Below are positions 21,350-29,300 of a DNA stretch of 29,779 nucleotides, piece by piece. The position numbers and the translations under genes were made by a program. The stretch comes from an uncultured Bacilli bacterium. Lineage in GTDB: Bacteria; Bacillota_I; Bacilli_A; ML615J-28; CAG-313. Within the stretch, counting starts at the first letter, position 1, and each line of letters opens with the position of its first letter. Location: assembly GCA_947627685.1 (NCBI GenBank), contig CANQWZ010000006.1, positions 1 to 29,779 of the forward strand. Direction: 5' to 3'. Under the pieces are notes generated by a model, which ran no database searches, was not told the origin of the DNA, and was given only the letters and a program-made list of their open reading frames with translations.

Positions 21350-22765
21350 TTATATTTTTTTTAAAATATTTTCTATTTGTTCTATAGTATAACATAAATC
21401 TTTAGAATTATCAATTATAAACGTTGCTTTTTGACATTTTTCACTCAAAGGCATTTGGGCATCAATTCTTAAGAGAGCATCTTCTTTAGTTATTTTACTG
21501 CGTTTCATTAATCTTTTGATTTGTTCTTCTTTAGTAATATTTACACATATTATTTCATCACAAAGTTTATCAAAACCAGCTTCAAATAGTAAAGGTACAC
21601 TCATAAAAATAAGCTTATCATCACTTTCACTAATGGCTTTTTGACATGCTTTAAAAACGGCAGGATGAATAATATTATTAATTTCTAATCTTACCATTTG
21701 GTTTTCAAAAATTAATTTAGCAAGTTTATGATCATCAATATTTTGATTATCATCTAAGATAGCATCATTAAATTTACTAACTAAGGCCTTATACACTATG
21801 GTTGATTTAGTTTTTAATTTAGTAACCATTTCATCAGCATCTAAGACTTTATAACCTTTTTGTTCTAAATATTTACTAACTGTAGTTTTTCCACTGGCAA
21901 TTGATCCGGTAATGCCAATGACTTTAGGGTATCTTAATTTTTGACAATTTTCACAATAATATGTTCCTCTACCACCCACAAATATTTTTTTGATTATTGT
22001 TCCACAATTAGGGCATGGCATTTTGGCTTTAGCACGTACTTGTAATTCTAATTGGAATAACCCTGTTACCCCAAGGCTTGAGGTATAGCTTCTAATTGTG
22101 GTACCACCGGCTTTAATGGCTTTAGCTAAAACTTCTTTTGATGATGTTAAAATATTAGAAGCATCATCTAAAGTTATTTTAGAAGCAAGCATTTGGGGGT
22201 GTATTTTACTCATAAAGCAGACTTCATCAACATAAATATTACCAAGACCACAAATATTGCTTTGATCTAAAAGGGCTACTTTGATTGGTACTTTTTTATT
22301 TTTTAATTTGTTATATAATTCTTCTTTAGTAAAAGTAGGATCATTTGCTTCTTTACCTAGTTTTTTTAGGGCAGGATAATTCATAATAGAAGTCATATCA
22401 GTCGTTTTAAGAAGAGCCATACGACCAAATTTACGTGTGTCATGATAACGAAAACTAATTGTATCATCAAGTGTAAAAACAATATGTTCATGTTTAGATC
22501 TTTTTTCATCTAAACTTTTTAGAAAAAATTTGCCTTCCATTCGTAAATGACTAATAATGGCATAATCATTTAGAATAAAGATTAAATACTTGCCATAACG
22601 CTTGATTTGTTTGAAAGTTTGATTAGTTAAAGCTTCTTCAAACGTTTTAGCAGTAGCATTTTCAATGATTTTATCATAATATACTTCAACATTTGTGATT
22701 TTTTTATTGAGAATTTGTCCTTCTAAAGTGCTACGAACAGTTTCTACTTCTGGTAATTCTGGCAT
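21350..22765 (-). CDS. MutM-CoaE fusion: formamidopyrimidine-DNA glycosylase / dephospho-CoA kinase
   Basis: One 471-residue open frame encodes two enzymes that are normally separate. Residues 1-276 are MutM, which removes 8-oxoguanine: N-terminal PELPEVETVR with catalytic Pro2/Glu3, Lys59, SLGVTGLFQLELQV, and the zinc finger CPNC...GGRGTYYCENC. Only about four residues later comes CoaE (about 281-471), the last enzyme of CoA synthesis, with P-loop GITGSIASGKT, DADEM and the SVPLLFEAGF segment. No ATG and no Shine-Dalgarno precede the CoaE part, so it cannot readily be made alone. Neighbours are polA (10 bases) and the 122-residue gene. AGGAGT precedes the ATG. Confidence 0.95.
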   Translation of the reverse strand: MPELPEVETVRSTLEGQILNKKITNVEVYYDKIIENATAKTFEEALTNQTFKQIKRYGKYLIFILNDYAIISHLRMEGKFFLKSLDEKRSKHEHIVFTLDDTISFRYHDTRKFGRMALLKTTDMTSIMNYPALKKLGKEANDPTFTKEELYNKLKNKKVPIKVALLDQSNICGLGNIYVDEVCFMSKIHPQMLASKITLDDASNILTSSKEVLAKAIKAGGTTIRSYTSSLGVTGLFQLELQVRAKAKMPCPNCGTIIKKIFVGGRGTYYCENCQKLRYPKVIGITGSIASGKTTVSKYLEQKGYKVLDADEMVTKLKTKSTIVYKALVSKFNDAILDDNQNIDDHKLAKLIFENQMVRLEINNIIHPAVFKACQKAISESDDKLIFMSVPLLFEAGFDKLCDEIICVNITKEEQIKRLMKRSKITKEDALLRIDAQMPLSEKCQKATFIIDNSKDLCYTIEQIENILKKI

Positions 22766-22775
22766 GTTTTAACTC

Positions 22776-25427
22776 CTATTTTAAATCCCAATTTGGACCT
22801 TCTTCAACATCAACATCTAGGTTAATACCTATTTTTACAGCGTTTTCCATTGTCTTTTTTAAAATGGCTTTTACTGTTTCTAATTCTTCACTGCTTACAT
22901 CAACAATTAATTCATCATGAACTTGCGCAACAATTTTGGCTTGTAGTGATCTTTTAGTAAATTCTTTTTGTACTTTTAGCATGGCTATTTTCATAATATC
23001 AGCAGCGCTTCCTTGAATAGGGGCATTCATACTAGCACGTTCAGAAAATTTGCGCAAACTACTATTATTACTATTGATATCAGGAATATAACGTCTTCTT
23101 TGATAAAGCGTAGTAGTATAACCTTTAGTTTTAGCCTCATTTATACAGCTATCTAAATATGGCTTTATTTCTGGGAAAACTTCAAAATATTTTTGGCTAA
23201 AAATACTTGCTTCTTTAGGACTAATATGTAGTTCTTCGGAAAGTCCCCAATCACTCATGCCATAAACAATACCAAAATTAACAGCTTTAGCCATTCTGCG
23301 CATTTCTTTGGTTACATCTTTTAATTCAACATTATAAATTTTAGCAGCTGTACTAGCATGCAGATCAACTTTTTGACTAAAAGTATCAAGCATAGCCTTG
23401 CAATTTGATACTACAGCGAGAATTCTTAATTCAATTTGTGAATAATCGGCACTTACTAAATAACCATCTTCTTTAGATGGTATAAAGATGCTACGAATTA
23501 TTCTACCTTCTTCAGTTCTAACTGGAATATTTTGAATATTAGGTTCAGTTGAAGATAATCTACCGGTTTGTGTTAGAGCTTGTTTAAAAATAGTGTGTAC
23601 TTTATGATCATCCTTATTTACTAAAGCAAGTAGGCCAACAACATAAGTAGAATAAAGTTTAGCATATTTACGATATTCTAAAACAAGTTTAGGAACCAAA
23701 TGTTTAGTTGCTAAATTTTCTAAAACTTCAGCCCCGGTAGCATAGCCTGTTTTGGTTTTTTTACCTTTACCAAGCTTTAAAGTCTCGAATAACACACTAC
23801 CTAATTGTTTGGGTGAGGCAATATTGAATTCAAAACCTACATTTAAGAAAATCGTTTGTTCAATTTCTTTCATTAAGTTGTTAAAGTATTCCCCTACTTT
23901 AGTTAGTTTGGCTTCATCAACTTTAAAACCATTTATTTCAACATCACCTAATACGGTTGCTAAAGGGATTTCAATATCATATAAAAGACTAGTTTGCTTA
24001 TTTTCTTTAAGGATTTCATCAATAAGCGTTTTAAGTGGTAAAATAAGACTAGCTTTGTCAATAGCGTATTTAGCAAGAATTGATACCTCAGGTATGCTAT
24101 AGATTGTTTTCTTACCATATATTTCTTCAAAATAAGGTAACTTAGTTACCATGAAGTGTTCAATAATCGTTTTAATATCACTTGTTACATAGGTAGGATT
24201 AACAATGTATGCGGCTAAAGTTACATCAAAGACAATTTCACTTAAATTAATACCTAAATACTTTAAACTAACATAGGTTCTTTTCGCATCAATAGTAAAA
24301 TAATGATGAGGCTTATTTAAAGCATTTTTAATATCACTTGTTAAAAGGTGTGTTTTATCTAAATAAAAACCTTCATTGTTAATTACCAAAGCAACACCTA
24401 AAAGATTAGCTTTATGATAATTATCCCCATCAAGTTCAACTTCAATACAAATGTTATCATTATTTTCTATGGCTTCCTTTGTTTTAGCAAGATCATTATA
24501 ACAATATGTAGTATTAGTACTAATAGGTGTTTTGTCAAAAGTTTGTTCCTTTAAAGCATCAAAATTAAGACGTTTAATTAAACTAGTAAATTCTAATCTT
24601 TCCAAAAATTTATGTAATTTATCAAAATCAGGTTTTTTTAGGATGGTACTTTCTTCACTTACTTCAATATTAGCATCAGTAATAATTGTTGCAAGATGCT
24701 TACTCATTAAAGCTATGTCTTTTTCAGCTTCAATATTTTGAGCCATCTTACCTTTTAAATTACTTATATTAGCAATAATATTTTCTAAACTTTGATATTC
24801 TTCTAATAATTTAATAGCCGTCTTTTCACCAATACCACTGATACCTGGCAAATTATCTGATTTATCACCAATTAAGCCTTTGTAATCGGTCATTTGGCTG
24901 GCATTAATACCCATTAGCGTTTTAAAATTATTTTCATTATATTCTTCTAAATCCGTTATGCCCTTTTTGGTTAATAATACTTTAACACATCCACCAACTA
25001 GTTGTAATAAATCTTTATCACCGGAAATAATAATAACTTCATCAAAAGTTTGTGAAAATCTTTTGGCAAGTGTACCTATTAGATCATCGGCTTCATATTC
25101 ATCTTCTTCTAAATGAACTATTTTTAAAATATCTAAATATTCTTTAATAAAAGGTATTTGCATTGCAAACTCTTCAGGCATTGCTTTTCTACCACCTTTA
25201 TACTCACTATAAAAGCGATGGCGGAAAGTTTTTTTACCTTTATCAAAGGCTACAAAAATATTAGTAAGATTTTCGGTTGCTAAAACTTTATTCATCATGT
25301 TTACAAAAGCGTATATAGCATTCGTATAAAGATTATCACTGGTTTGCATTAGATTGCCACTATAAGCAGTAGCATAATAAGCTCTAAACATAATACTATT
25401 GCCATCTAATAAAATGATTTTTTTCAT
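22776..25427 (-). CDS. polA: DNA polymerase I
   Basis: Pol I fills repair gaps and removes RNA primers. The 883 residues comprise the 5'-3' exonuclease domain (1 to ~290; LLDGNSIMFRAYYA, EADDLIGT, SGDKDLLQL), a 3'-5' exonuclease-like domain and the polymerase domain. The latter has motif A DYSQIELR (~660), motif B RRMAKAVNFGIVYG (~710) and motif C VHDEL (~835). The exonuclease-like domain lacks the usual acidic pattern: motif I reads IEVELDGDN and motif II has no recognisable NxxxD, so proofreading is probably lost. ATG 25427 follows GAGG by nine bases and matches the usual MKKIILLDGNS start. The stop is TAG. Confidence 0.96.
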   Translation of the reverse strand: MKKIILLDGNSIMFRAYYATAYSGNLMQTSDNLYTNAIYAFVNMMNKVLATENLTNIFVAFDKGKKTFRHRFYSEYKGGRKAMPEEFAMQIPFIKEYLDILKIVHLEEDEYEADDLIGTLAKRFSQTFDEVIIISGDKDLLQLVGGCVKVLLTKKGITDLEEYNENNFKTLMGINASQMTDYKGLIGDKSDNLPGISGIGEKTAIKLLEEYQSLENIIANISNLKGKMAQNIEAEKDIALMSKHLATIITDANIEVSEESTILKKPDFDKLHKFLERLEFTSLIKRLNFDALKEQTFDKTPISTNTTYCYNDLAKTKEAIENNDNICIEVELDGDNYHKANLLGVALVINNEGFYLDKTHLLTSDIKNALNKPHHYFTIDAKRTYVSLKYLGINLSEIVFDVTLAAYIVNPTYVTSDIKTIIEHFMVTKLPYFEEIYGKKTIYSIPEVSILAKYAIDKASLILPLKTLIDEILKENKQTSLLYDIEIPLATVLGDVEINGFKVDEAKLTKVGEYFNNLMKEIEQTIFLNVGFEFNIASPKQLGSVLFETLKLGKGKKTKTGYATGAEVLENLATKHLVPKLVLEYRKYAKLYSTYVVGLLALVNKDDHKVHTIFKQALTQTGRLSSTEPNIQNIPVRTEEGRIIRSIFIPSKEDGYLVSADYSQIELRILAVVSNCKAMLDTFSQKVDLHASTAAKIYNVELKDVTKEMRRMAKAVNFGIVYGMSDWGLSEELHISPKEASIFSQKYFEVFPEIKPYLDSCINEAKTKGYTTTLYQRRRYIPDINSNNSSLRKFSERASMNAPIQGSAADIMKIAMLKVQKEFTKRSLQAKIVAQVHDELIVDVSSEELETVKAILKKTMENAVKIGINLDVDVEEGPNWDLK

Positions 25428-25460
25428 TGCTTGAAACCTCACTATTTAATTTATACTTTT

Positions 25461-25469
25461 ATTTTACCA
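25461..25469 (-). promoter_or_regulatory. Probable extended -10 promoter of the polA operon
   Basis: Minus strand TGGTAAAAT (25469-25461) lies 33 bases before the polA ATG; no convincing -35 is present. It is the only -10 candidate for polA-mutM/coaE-122 aa-dnaB-dnaI. I see no clear promoter for the divergent lipoprotein gene in the same gap. Confidence 0.5.
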
Positions 25470-25533
25470 CAAAATGAGAAAAAAATAGCGAATATTAGAA
25501 TTTTTTTTCATTCATAATATATTTGGTGATAAA

Positions 25534-26334
25534 ATGTTAAAAAAATTATTTTTAATTATGCTTTGGTGTGGTAATCTTTTTTTACTAATTGCTTGTAAGA
25601 AAAGTTATCTTATAACAAATAATACCGATGATTTTTTAAATATCATCAAAGATTATCAAAGTTTCAATGAAGAATTTTATGATCTATATTATCAAGAATA
25701 TCAATTAACTAATAATATTATTCTTTCTTTAAATAAAGTTAACTATCCTGATTTCTTTTTAAACAAATATGATTTCCCTAGTTTTAATTTTGAAGGTGGT
25801 CAATTCGTTAATAAAAATTATTATTTAGCCGCAAGTTATATCCCTAAAAATTTAGTTCCCGTTACCATTAATAAGGTAAATAGAAAAGGGGAAACGATGT
25901 TAATTAATAAAGAAGCCTTATCTGCCGCAAGTAAACTATTTGATGATGCTAAAAGTAAAGGTCTTAATTTAGTGGTGTTTTCGGCTTATCGTAGTTTTAT
26001 CAAACAAAAAGAACTTTATGATAATGCTAAAGATAAAAGTTATGTAGCTAAAGCTGGCTATTCTGAGCATCAAACCGGTTTAGCTTTAGATATAGCAACA
26101 TTAGATACGGGGCTTAGTATTTATTTTGAAAATACCGCAGAATACCTTTATTTAAAAAATAATGCTCACTTATTCGGTTTTATTAATCGTTATCCTAAAG
26201 ATAAAACGATGCTAACTTTATATCCTTATGAATCTTGGCATTTTAGATTTGTCGGTAAGAGCCTTGCGCAAAAACTTTATGATGAGAACTTAACCCTTGA
26301 AGAATATATCTATCAATATGTTGAATTAAAATAG
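25534..26334 (+). CDS. LAS-family D-Ala-D-Ala carboxypeptidase (VanY/DacB-like), lipoprotein
   Basis: A zinc peptidase that trims peptidoglycan stem peptides outside the membrane. The 266 residues begin with a lipoprotein signal, ending LLIAC with Cys21 as the lipid anchor. A linker of about 110 residues leads to the LAS domain: SAYRSFIKQKELY, SEHQTGLALDI with zinc ligands His179 and Asp186, and ESWHFRFVG with catalytic Glu233 and zinc ligand His236. All active-site residues are present. The ribosome site is weak (GGTG). It implies that the host makes a wall, or meets one from other bacteria. The stop is TAG. Confidence 0.92.
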   Translation: MLKKLFLIMLWCGNLFLLIACKKSYLITNNTDDFLNIIKDYQSFNEEFYDLYYQEYQLTNNIILSLNKVNYPDFFLNKYDFPSFNFEGGQFVNKNYYLAASYIPKNLVPVTINKVNRKGETMLINKEALSAASKLFDDAKSKGLNLVVFSAYRSFIKQKELYDNAKDKSYVAKAGYSEHQTGLALDIATLDTGLSIYFENTAEYLYLKNNAHLFGFINRYPKDKTMLTLYPYESWHFRFVGKSLAQKLYDENLTLEEYIYQYVELK

Positions 26335-26385
26335 CACAACATGAGGCCTTTTATCATATCATAAAGTAGGAAGGAGTTTAAAAAG

Positions 26386-26607
26386 ATGTACTATAAATAT
26401 TTACCTTATCAAAACCAAACCCGCCTCTGGCTTCCCCTTCTGGCCGGTGCCGCAATCATAACTGCCCCTTTTTGGTTAGGGGGAAGAAATAATTGTTGTA
26501 ATAATCAAAATTATGCACAGGCTTATCCCTACCCTTACCCACAACCATATCCACAGCCTTATCCCTATCCTTACCCATATCCTTATCCCGTAACAACAAT
26601 TATATAA
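26386..26607 (+). CDS. Small membrane protein with Tyr-Pro-rich tail
   Basis: A 73-residue protein I cannot name. A short polar N-terminus is followed by a hydrophobic helix (about 14-31, LWLPLLAGAAIITAPFWLGG), NNCCNNQNY, and a C-terminal repeat of Tyr-Pro/Gln-Pro dipeptides (about 47-68). GGAAGGAG lies nine bases before the ATG, so it is very likely translated. Codon use differs from the neighbours: 26410-26460 is rich in CTC, GCC, CTG and CCC in a genome of A/T-ending codons. The PY tail resembles surface or coat proteins, but that is a guess. A terminator follows; it may be co-transcribed with the carboxypeptidase gene. Confidence 0.8.
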   Translation: MYYKYLPYQNQTRLWLPLLAGAAIITAPFWLGGRNNCCNNQNYAQAYPYPYPQPYPQPYPYPYPYPYPVTTII

Positions 26608-26623
26608 AATTGGCAAGTTAATC

Positions 26624-26652
26624 AAAAAACTAGCAAATGGTGCTAGTTTTTT
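26624..26652. terminator. Bidirectional terminator before the methyltransferase gene end
   Basis: AAAAAACTAGCA (26624-26635) pairs perfectly with TGCTAGTTTTTT (26641-26652) around a 5-base loop. The minus-strand TAG stop of the methyltransferase (26643-26645) is in the stem. Confidence 0.92.
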
Positions 26653-29243
26653 ATATTATAGATTAAATCAAACGCATTATAATTTTTTTTGATACCTTGA
26701 ATACTATCTAATTTATAGGTCTTAACCAAATTATGATAATAACCAATAAAGGTTTGATTATTAATTTTTTTATACCAATATATTGGTAAATTATGATATT
26801 TTTGAATATGGCTTTTCGCAAAATGTTTTTCGAAATAATTATCTATCGTCATATTTAAGATGTTTTGGATTTCTTCTAATTTAACATGAGGCATTTTTTG
26901 GTAAATTAATTGTTTGATTTCGCTAACTACTTCATCAAGAGCTACAAAATCATCTGTTTTTAGGTTACTTTGATAACCAGCAATATGATATCTTCCCAAA
27001 ACAACCCCTACTAAATATGATAACATCTCACATATGATATCTTTGAAACTTATCATTTTTACTTCTTGATAAGTTTTATCTTGTAATTTTAAATCATAAA
27101 TTATTTGAAAAAGTTCATCAATTTTAGTTTCATGAGTTGATATTTTAGTATAAATATTATTAATTTTACTTTGATATGCATCAAGATTTTCAAGTAAGGT
27201 TTTTTGGCTATCATAAGAGGTGTAAAATTCATTAGCCTCATAATGCCATGATAATTCATCTAATTTATCAAGTTGTTTGGCTAAAGCAATTAGTTCTATA
27301 GTATGAGTTGTAATTTCCGCTTTTTTAGAATAATCAATTATTAAAGGTAAACTAGCAATATTACCAACTTGAAAATTTACGGTTGGTGCTAAAGCCGATA
27401 GATAAAAGAAAGCAACCTTGCTAGATAAGAAAGCAAGAATATAAGCCTCAAGATCTTTTTTGACAAAAAGGGATGAACCTGATACATCAAAGACATAGCC
27501 TGCTTCTTTATAACGCACATTAAAACTATTAAAGCCAAATAATGACCATGTAATACCTTCTTTAAAATAATATTCTTTAGAAGGTAAGTGGTTACCTTGT
27601 TTGGCCAAAGCTTGATAAGCTTTTTTATCAAATCTTATAACAATGCCACTTGTTTTATACCATTTAGTCTTATCGCCACCTTTATTATAAGGGACATACT
27701 TTTTATTAGTTTGCCAGAATGTAAGAAGGGATGTACTATCAAAACTAATTGCGTTTTGTTCTACTTCATACCACCATCTTAAGTACTCTTTATTATCACC
27801 AGTCGCAAGGCCTTGCCTAATGCTTGCTACACTACCTAATTTGGTACTTTTTAACAAAATTTGATATTGTTTATTATCTAACCAGTATAAAAAAGGTGCA
27901 TAAGCTAAATTTAAAAACATATGTTGATCAATATAATAGTAGTTATTTTTTACATAATAGCCTTGTTCTTTAGCTTTTATGTTTTCATAGTCTGTTAATC
28001 TTACAAAAAGCGCTTGTTTGGTTGGTAAAGTTTTTTTAATCACAAAACTACATGCTAAAGCATTATAAGCATTTAGATTTTCAAAAGTATTTTTACCTAA
28101 ATGTAAAACTTCTTCAATTTGAAAATGATTAATAATATATTTTCTTAAACTGCTAAAGGATTTAATAAACATCCAAGTGTGCAAGGTTAACATGGCTAGT
28201 TTACCACCATCATTTAAAAAAGCTAATCCTTTTTCAATAAAAGCCGTATATAATTCTGATTTACCATAGTGATAATTGTTTTTTAAATAGTTTGATAACT
28301 TAGATGGTAAAATTTTACGTCCCATGTAAGGGGGATTGGTAATAACAACTTCATATTTTTGCTTCAAAAGTTGATAAGCTGTGGCTTCTTCTTTTGATAA
28401 TTTGGCAAGCTCTAAAGGAGGTATGTTATAAAGGCTACCAATAAGGTCAATATCTTGAAAGGTTTTTAATTTACTTAAACAAATAAAATTTGGTAAAACC
28501 ATTTCCTCATCTAAATAACTAGGACATATTTCAAAGGCTTTCATCATAAAAAGGAATTTCGCAAAAATAATTACTCCCTCATCTATATCAAAGCCAAAAA
28601 GTTGTTCTTTATAAATATGCTTAATTGTCTTTTTTAAATCTTGAGTAGATGGCTTATATTTAGCAAGTAAAACTTCGAAAACTTCTAATAGTAAATCACC
28701 CGTACCAAGTGAAGGGTCTAATATTTTAGCCTTTTTAAAGTCAAGATCTAAAAGGGATTTACTAGCTAACCATTTAGCTAAAAAAGAAGGCGTAAAAATT
28801 TGGGTAACAGTCGTAATGTTATCTTTATCAACTATCGTTAGTGATTGATGATTATAAGCATTAAAGGTCATATAACGTTCATGATCTTTAAAATCTTCTT
28901 GGAAATCACTAATCATAGTAATAGGGGTATCTTTAGTTATATTACTTTTTAATAAGGTAATCATTTCTGGGGTATAAAAATGATCGGGATAATTATTTTC
29001 TAAAGCCTCTAGCATCATATCAGTAGTATTAAATATTCCTTTTAATAATTGATTTTCTTTATGACAAAGCGCAATAATGGTTTTTTTATCATAATTATCA
29101 ATGGTTAAAATACCTCTAGCATCTAAAAAAGCTAAAGTAATAATTCGTTCAAACCATCTGCTTATAGTTACATTATCATTAAGATCTGCTAATAATTTGG
29201 TTCTGATGGTTGCGACAAAAGTTTTATGATTAATAACGCTCAT
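26643..29243 (-). CDS. PglX-like adenine-specific DNA methyltransferase (BREX-type, solitary)
   Basis: A large N6-adenine methyltransferase of the PglX/Eco57I type. The 866 residues have the motif X-like TQIFTPSFLAKWLA (147-160), SAM-binding DPSLGTG (176-182), FGFDIDEGV (217-224) and catalytic NPPY (303-306) followed by MGRK. The segments MLTLHTWMFIKSFSSLRKYI (351-370), RQGLATGDN (476-484) and YVPYNKGGDKTKWY (516-529) are hallmarks of BREX PglX. It is shorter than the ~1200 residues common for PglX, and no pglZ, brxC, brxA or brxB is next to it here. GAGGTG precedes the ATG. Target sequence and partners are unknown. Confidence 0.88.
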   Translation of the reverse strand: MSVINHKTFVATIRTKLLADLNDNVTISRWFERIITLAFLDARGILTIDNYDKKTIIALCHKENQLLKGIFNTTDMMLEALENNYPDHFYTPEMITLLKSNITKDTPITMISDFQEDFKDHERYMTFNAYNHQSLTIVDKDNITTVTQIFTPSFLAKWLASKSLLDLDFKKAKILDPSLGTGDLLLEVFEVLLAKYKPSTQDLKKTIKHIYKEQLFGFDIDEGVIIFAKFLFMMKAFEICPSYLDEEMVLPNFICLSKLKTFQDIDLIGSLYNIPPLELAKLSKEEATAYQLLKQKYEVVITNPPYMGRKILPSKLSNYLKNNYHYGKSELYTAFIEKGLAFLNDGGKLAMLTLHTWMFIKSFSSLRKYIINHFQIEEVLHLGKNTFENLNAYNALACSFVIKKTLPTKQALFVRLTDYENIKAKEQGYYVKNNYYYIDQHMFLNLAYAPFLYWLDNKQYQILLKSTKLGSVASIRQGLATGDNKEYLRWWYEVEQNAISFDSTSLLTFWQTNKKYVPYNKGGDKTKWYKTSGIVIRFDKKAYQALAKQGNHLPSKEYYFKEGITWSLFGFNSFNVRYKEAGYVFDVSGSSLFVKKDLEAYILAFLSSKVAFFYLSALAPTVNFQVGNIASLPLIIDYSKKAEITTHTIELIALAKQLDKLDELSWHYEANEFYTSYDSQKTLLENLDAYQSKINNIYTKISTHETKIDELFQIIYDLKLQDKTYQEVKMISFKDIICEMLSYLVGVVLGRYHIAGYQSNLKTDDFVALDEVVSEIKQLIYQKMPHVKLEEIQNILNMTIDNYFEKHFAKSHIQKYHNLPIYWYKKINNQTFIGYYHNLVKTYKLDSIQGIKKNYNAFDLIYNIKN

Positions 29244-29262
29244 TGTACACCTCTTTAATACT

Positions 29263-29291
29263 AAAAGGTTGATGGTTTACATCAACCTTTT
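29263..29291 (-). terminator. Terminator after the partial unknown gene
   Basis: AAAAGGTTGATG (29263-29274) pairs perfectly with CATCAACCTTTT (29280-29291) around GTTTA. It separates the unknown gene from the methyltransferase gene, so the latter needs its own promoter; I see none in the 20 bases between, so read-through is possible. Confidence 0.8.
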
Positions 29292-29300
29292 TGTTATTTC

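Noticed and set aside
21350..22765. Two separate genes, mutM and coaE, with a sequencing frameshift
   Set aside because: No ATG or Shine-Dalgarno exists for a separate CoaE, and both domains are intact in one frame. A read check is still listed under findings.
26523..26588. CRISPR-like or other short tandem array
   Set aside because: The repetition is six-base codon pairs within an open frame, with no spacers.
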